A stretch of 64,000 nt of DNA from Merluccius polli. Taxonomy: Eukaryota > Chordata > Actinopteri > Gadiformes > Merlucciidae. The stretch's first letter is position 1. Each line of letters starts with the position of its first letter. The notes under the pieces were generated by a model. The model was not told the origin of the DNA. It searched no databases and saw only the letters and a program-made list of their open reading frames with translations. The stretch lies in NCBI GenBank assembly GCA_030340625.1, contig JAOPHQ010002846.1:340001-404000 (forward strand), written 5' to 3'. Shown here in pieces: positions 60,951 to 64,000 of this stretch. The position numbers were made by a program, and so were the translations under genes.

Positions 60951-61630
60951 CAGTGTTTCCCACAGAATCAGATTATATTTGTGGTGGTAGCCTCCCCGGG
61001 GGGAGGCTACCAATTATTAAATAATACCACTGTATATAAGGTGCTCCACTGTATATTTTAATTGGCAAGTACAAGACAAATAACTGAACAATATATACAG
61101 CTCCATTGCTTCACTTTGTGTCATAAGTGAAAAACACCAGACTGTCTTTGCGCCTCCTCAGTACGAGCCCTTTTGAATCTGTGAAAGTATTTTTCAATAT
61201 TCATCTGGATTGAGGGAGCAAACATTCAGCGTCATTGTTACATAATTAACATTAAGCCTTTGCACACCAAGTCAGTATTTTTTGTCCGAAATTGTCGCAC
61301 GTTTCAAAATAAATACGACCTCACATTGTGTCAATCACGTTTACACACCGACTCCGAAACTTTCGTCCGTCATTAAAGTTTTTGGAACAGGTTTGATTTT
61401 CTGCGTTTTTTCGCATGAATCACAGACTTTGGGGAAAAACAATCCTTCCTGCGTATGAACATCGAGTGTTCAGCACGGAGAGGAGGGGCTATTCACAGAG
61501 AGGAGGGGCTATTCACAGACGGGTCCGAGAGAGAGCGAGACGGAGCGAAAGCGGGGAATAAAATCAATATGTGGCGGTCAATGTTGATATTGTGGGCCGC
61601 CACAAATAAATGAATGTATGGGAAACACTG
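60951..61630. mobile_element. hAT MITE with CAGTGTTTCCC termini
   Basis: Starts CAGTGTTTCCCACAGAAT and ends atgtatgggaaacactg. Subterminal tttgtggtggtagcctcc and ggccgccacaaataaatg are partly inverted. A 20-bp tandem repeat (gagaggaggggctattcaca) occurs at about 61480-61520. No exact 8-bp target duplication is seen. The flanks (tgctgggcaatatatcga) look like a further, older MITE. Confidence 0.75.
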
Positions 61631-61800
61631 CAATATTGTGAAATGAGACTAGATATTGTATTCGATTTTGGAAATCGTAATATTGTATAATGTGTATTTA
61701 AATCACACAAGAGTATGCAAAAATAGGCTTTACAATGGTGATATATATATCGAGATATTAAATGACCTGCCCCAAATACAAACTACATATTGTACTACAC

Positions 61801-63004
61801 TAGAGCCCGACCGATATGGGATTTTTAAGGCCGATACCGATACAAATATTTGGTGATTTAAAAATCCGATATTCCGATATATCGGCCGACATATACATTT
61901 AAAAAAGAAATTCCAGAAACGCGTAACAAAACAAACAGATTTCCCTAACATTAGTTATATGTAGTTATTTATGAGTCCTCGCTAAAATAGTAGGATAATG
62001 CAGTGAATACACTTCACCGATGGGTCACACGAGCGACATGAGCAGCAGGGGGCGTTGTGGCCGCTTGCTGCTGGCTACCGTTGCCAGGGGGGCCGGGCTT
62101 CAAGCAGCATTGCAGACATCACGTTCGGTTGCGCCCACTGCAATATCAAGTTTGTAGTAGAGCTATTCAGCAGGCCGGCGTGACAAGCATGTTCAAATAA
62201 CAATTTCCACGTTTCCCCTGTTTATTATTTAGTAATCAAAATAATATTTTCAAACAATACGTACAAAAAATGCTGTCTATTTTGTGCATGGTAGCATAAT
62301 TGGAATCAGAATCGCATTGTTGGCCTAGTTTCCACACACAAGGAACCTGGTTCTTTGCTCTCAGTCAGGACACAATACAACAAATAGAAATGGAGATAAA
62401 GCATTATAAAGTGCAAAACACACTGCCGCCACGGCGCGTCTATGACACAAGTGCCGCCCCTAGCACAAATAGGAAGCGTTGCGCTGCGGCGCATCGACAG
62501 GAATATAGTCGTCTCCGGAGCAGAAGAAAAAAGAAAAGAAAAGAAAAAAGTGCCTTTTTGGTGGCACTTGATGCGTGGCGACGCTGTGAAATAGGACAGT
62601 GGCATGAAGTGTAGCGGGTTGCTGCTTCGCGCCGACGCCGCTCATTTACACAAAGTTAAACTAATTTCAACTATCCTCGTCGCTCTGGACGCTGGCGTCG
62701 CGCTGCTCGCTGCCGCCACGGCGCAGGCCGCTCCTCGTCGCCAGCTCTCATTGAAAATGAAGGACTGCCGGCCGCTTTTGCTGCTCATGTCGCTCGCGGT
62801 CGTGGATAACTCGTTCCCTCTGCCCGACTCTGGCTGGATCAGCTGGTTGTAGGGTTTGTGGCATTATAACATGGTTAAAGGGTGTTTCGTCCGTTTTTTT
62901 AAAATATAAATTTATCGGCCATTATAATTGCCAATACAGATAGTTTGGAAAATGCCTAATATCGGCCGATAATATCGGCCCGCCGATATATCAGTCGGGC
63001 TCTA
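61801..63004. mobile_element. hAT MITE, 1.2 kb, with 8-bp target duplication
   Basis: Termini are TAGAGCCCGACCGATAT and, inverted at the right, TAGAGCCCGACTGATAT. The target duplication tactacac is at 61793-61800 and 63005-63012. The interior contains a fish dispersed-repeat piece (about 62296-62400) and a GC-rich part with short open frames but no recognisable transposase. Confidence 0.95.
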
Positions 63005-63107
63005 TACTACACTACCATGTCTTAAATGTTTGGACATAGAAATTAATTAATAGGTAATCCAATCCATGTTCTGTGTTAGTATATTGAAAGTTTTGTTGTA
63101 TTGTGAC

Positions 63108-63884
63108 TAGTGTTGGGCATAGATTAATTTCTTTAATCTAGATTAATCTAACTGTAATCTTGGAATTAATCTAGATTAATCTAGATTAAAATGGCTCATT
63201 TGAATTCTGTCAAAGGCATTCATAATATGCGTGTGCTACCTAAATAATGACTAAAAATAAGGCTGCGCGATTGTTGACCGGAGGGGGAGAGGTGCGCGAT
63301 TGTTGACGGGGGGGGGGGGGGGGGGGGTTGGGGGGGGGGGGGGTCTGTGTGAAACGATCTGGGTTCTCATAAACCCGTTCGCGGTGGTAAGAGACGAGCA
63401 GAGTCTACAGCGTCCATTCACTCCAATAATAACCCGGTCACGGTGATAGATTACGCTAACCCTAACCCTAACCCTTTTTGGAGTGAATTGTTTCACAGTA
63501 GACTGCGGACGCTGTAGACTCTGCTCTGCAAGCGGACGCTGTAGACTCTGCTCGTCTCTTACCAACGCGAACGGGTTTATGAGAACCCCCAGATCGTTTC
63601 ACACAGACGCGGGAGGGTACCTTTTGCGCCACTATCAGACGTCTAGGGGCGTGACAAATCGTCTGTATATTACGAGTTGGGATGAGAACGTGTTGGGGTC
63701 GCCGGGCAGAGGACGCAGCCGTTCCGCAGCCGTTCCGCAGCGCTTACCTTCCTTGGTGGAAATCCAGTATAGACCCAGCTCCCAACCCAACTTTGACAAT
63801 AGATTAACGTCGATAATTTTGTTATCGCGCGATAAGAGTCTTGCGTTATCGCAGCGCGTTAACGCCGATAACGGCCCATCACTA
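63108..63884. mobile_element. hAT MITE, copy B, inverted relative to copy A
   Basis: Target duplication attgtgac at 63100-63107 and 63885-63892. Ends share the taatctagat and gcgttaacgccgataacggc blocks with 8852-9386. The interior differs by a nested foldback (63343-63608), G-runs and an ordinary segment. Confidence 0.93.
63343..63608. mobile_element. Foldback element nested in the hAT MITE
   Basis: About 70 bp at the left (gtctgtgtgaaacgatctgg onward) is the inverse of the right end (to gatcgtttcacacagac). The centre holds three ccctaa telomere-like units (about 63457-63474) and a tandem gcggacgctgtagactctgc pair. It is absent from copy A. Confidence 0.85.
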
Positions 63885-64000
63885 ATTGTGACACAAGTAG
63901 TACAATTACCGTAATATATTTACTGCGAAAACATGTATGAGCATGCAGTGCATTCCTTCTAATGGCAGTCAATGGCGTTCTATATTATATGCAACCATTC

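Noticed and set aside
49990..64000. Search for the upstream MPN-domain exons of eif3h on the minus strand
   Set aside because: No segment translating to the expected MPN sequence was found by eye; absence is not certain.

Overview
The window is nuclear DNA from a vertebrate, almost certainly a teleost fish. It has long CA/GT and GA/CT microsatellites, an L2-type LINE, Tc1, hAT, Harbinger-like and TTAA-target DNA transposons of kinds common in fish, and the 3' part of one recognisable host gene. That gene is eif3h (subunit H of translation initiation factor 3), on the minus strand, with three C-terminal coding exons at 49988-49868, 45789-45657 and 43868-43771. Its upstream exons were not found and probably lie beyond base 64000, so the right third of the window is probably eif3h intron.

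Layout. 1-2.6 kb: simple repeats and unassigned DNA. 2.6-4.25 kb: a broken Ty3/Gypsy element, with LTR-like leader joined to reverse transcriptase/RNase H. 4.49-7.01 kb: a long palindromic element whose arms flank about 460 bp of 28S ribosomal RNA gene; a TTAA-flanked MITE sits in its left arm. 8.85-10.6 kb: a hAT MITE with an intact Tc1-like transposon inserted in its target-site repeat. 11.45-14 kb: a decayed hAT transposase gene. 15-24.7 kb: microsatellites, small hAT MITEs and a local duplication. 24.77-29.67 kb: a Harbinger-like element interrupted by a decayed L2 LINE. 30-37 kb: minisatellite, unassigned DNA, LINE and hAT relics. 37.2-37.7 kb: a CpG-rich, promoter-like stretch. 38.6-39.9 kb: a minisatellite studded with the TGACGTCA octamer. 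43.5-50 kb: eif3h. 53.84-60.18 kb: the most notable object. 60.9-63.9 kb: a cluster of hAT MITEs.

The notable object is a 6.3-kb transposon with TTAA target-site repeats and AGGTCTCAT termini. It carries two apparently intact, spliced, convergent genes. Gene 1 (plus strand, 11 exons, 700 aa) is a THAP-finger/zinc-ribbon/DDE transposase of Kolobok type. Gene 2 (minus strand, 4 exons, about 165 aa) encodes a protein resembling the cytoplasmic ballast domain of the P2X7 ATP-gated channel. The two reading frames overlap tail to tail by 20 bp. All splice phases close without a stop, so this looks like a recent, possibly autonomous element and a natural candidate source for a domain otherwise known at the end of an ion channel.

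All assignments rest on reading the sequence and on recalled family features; no database search was possible. Boundaries of decayed elements are approximate.
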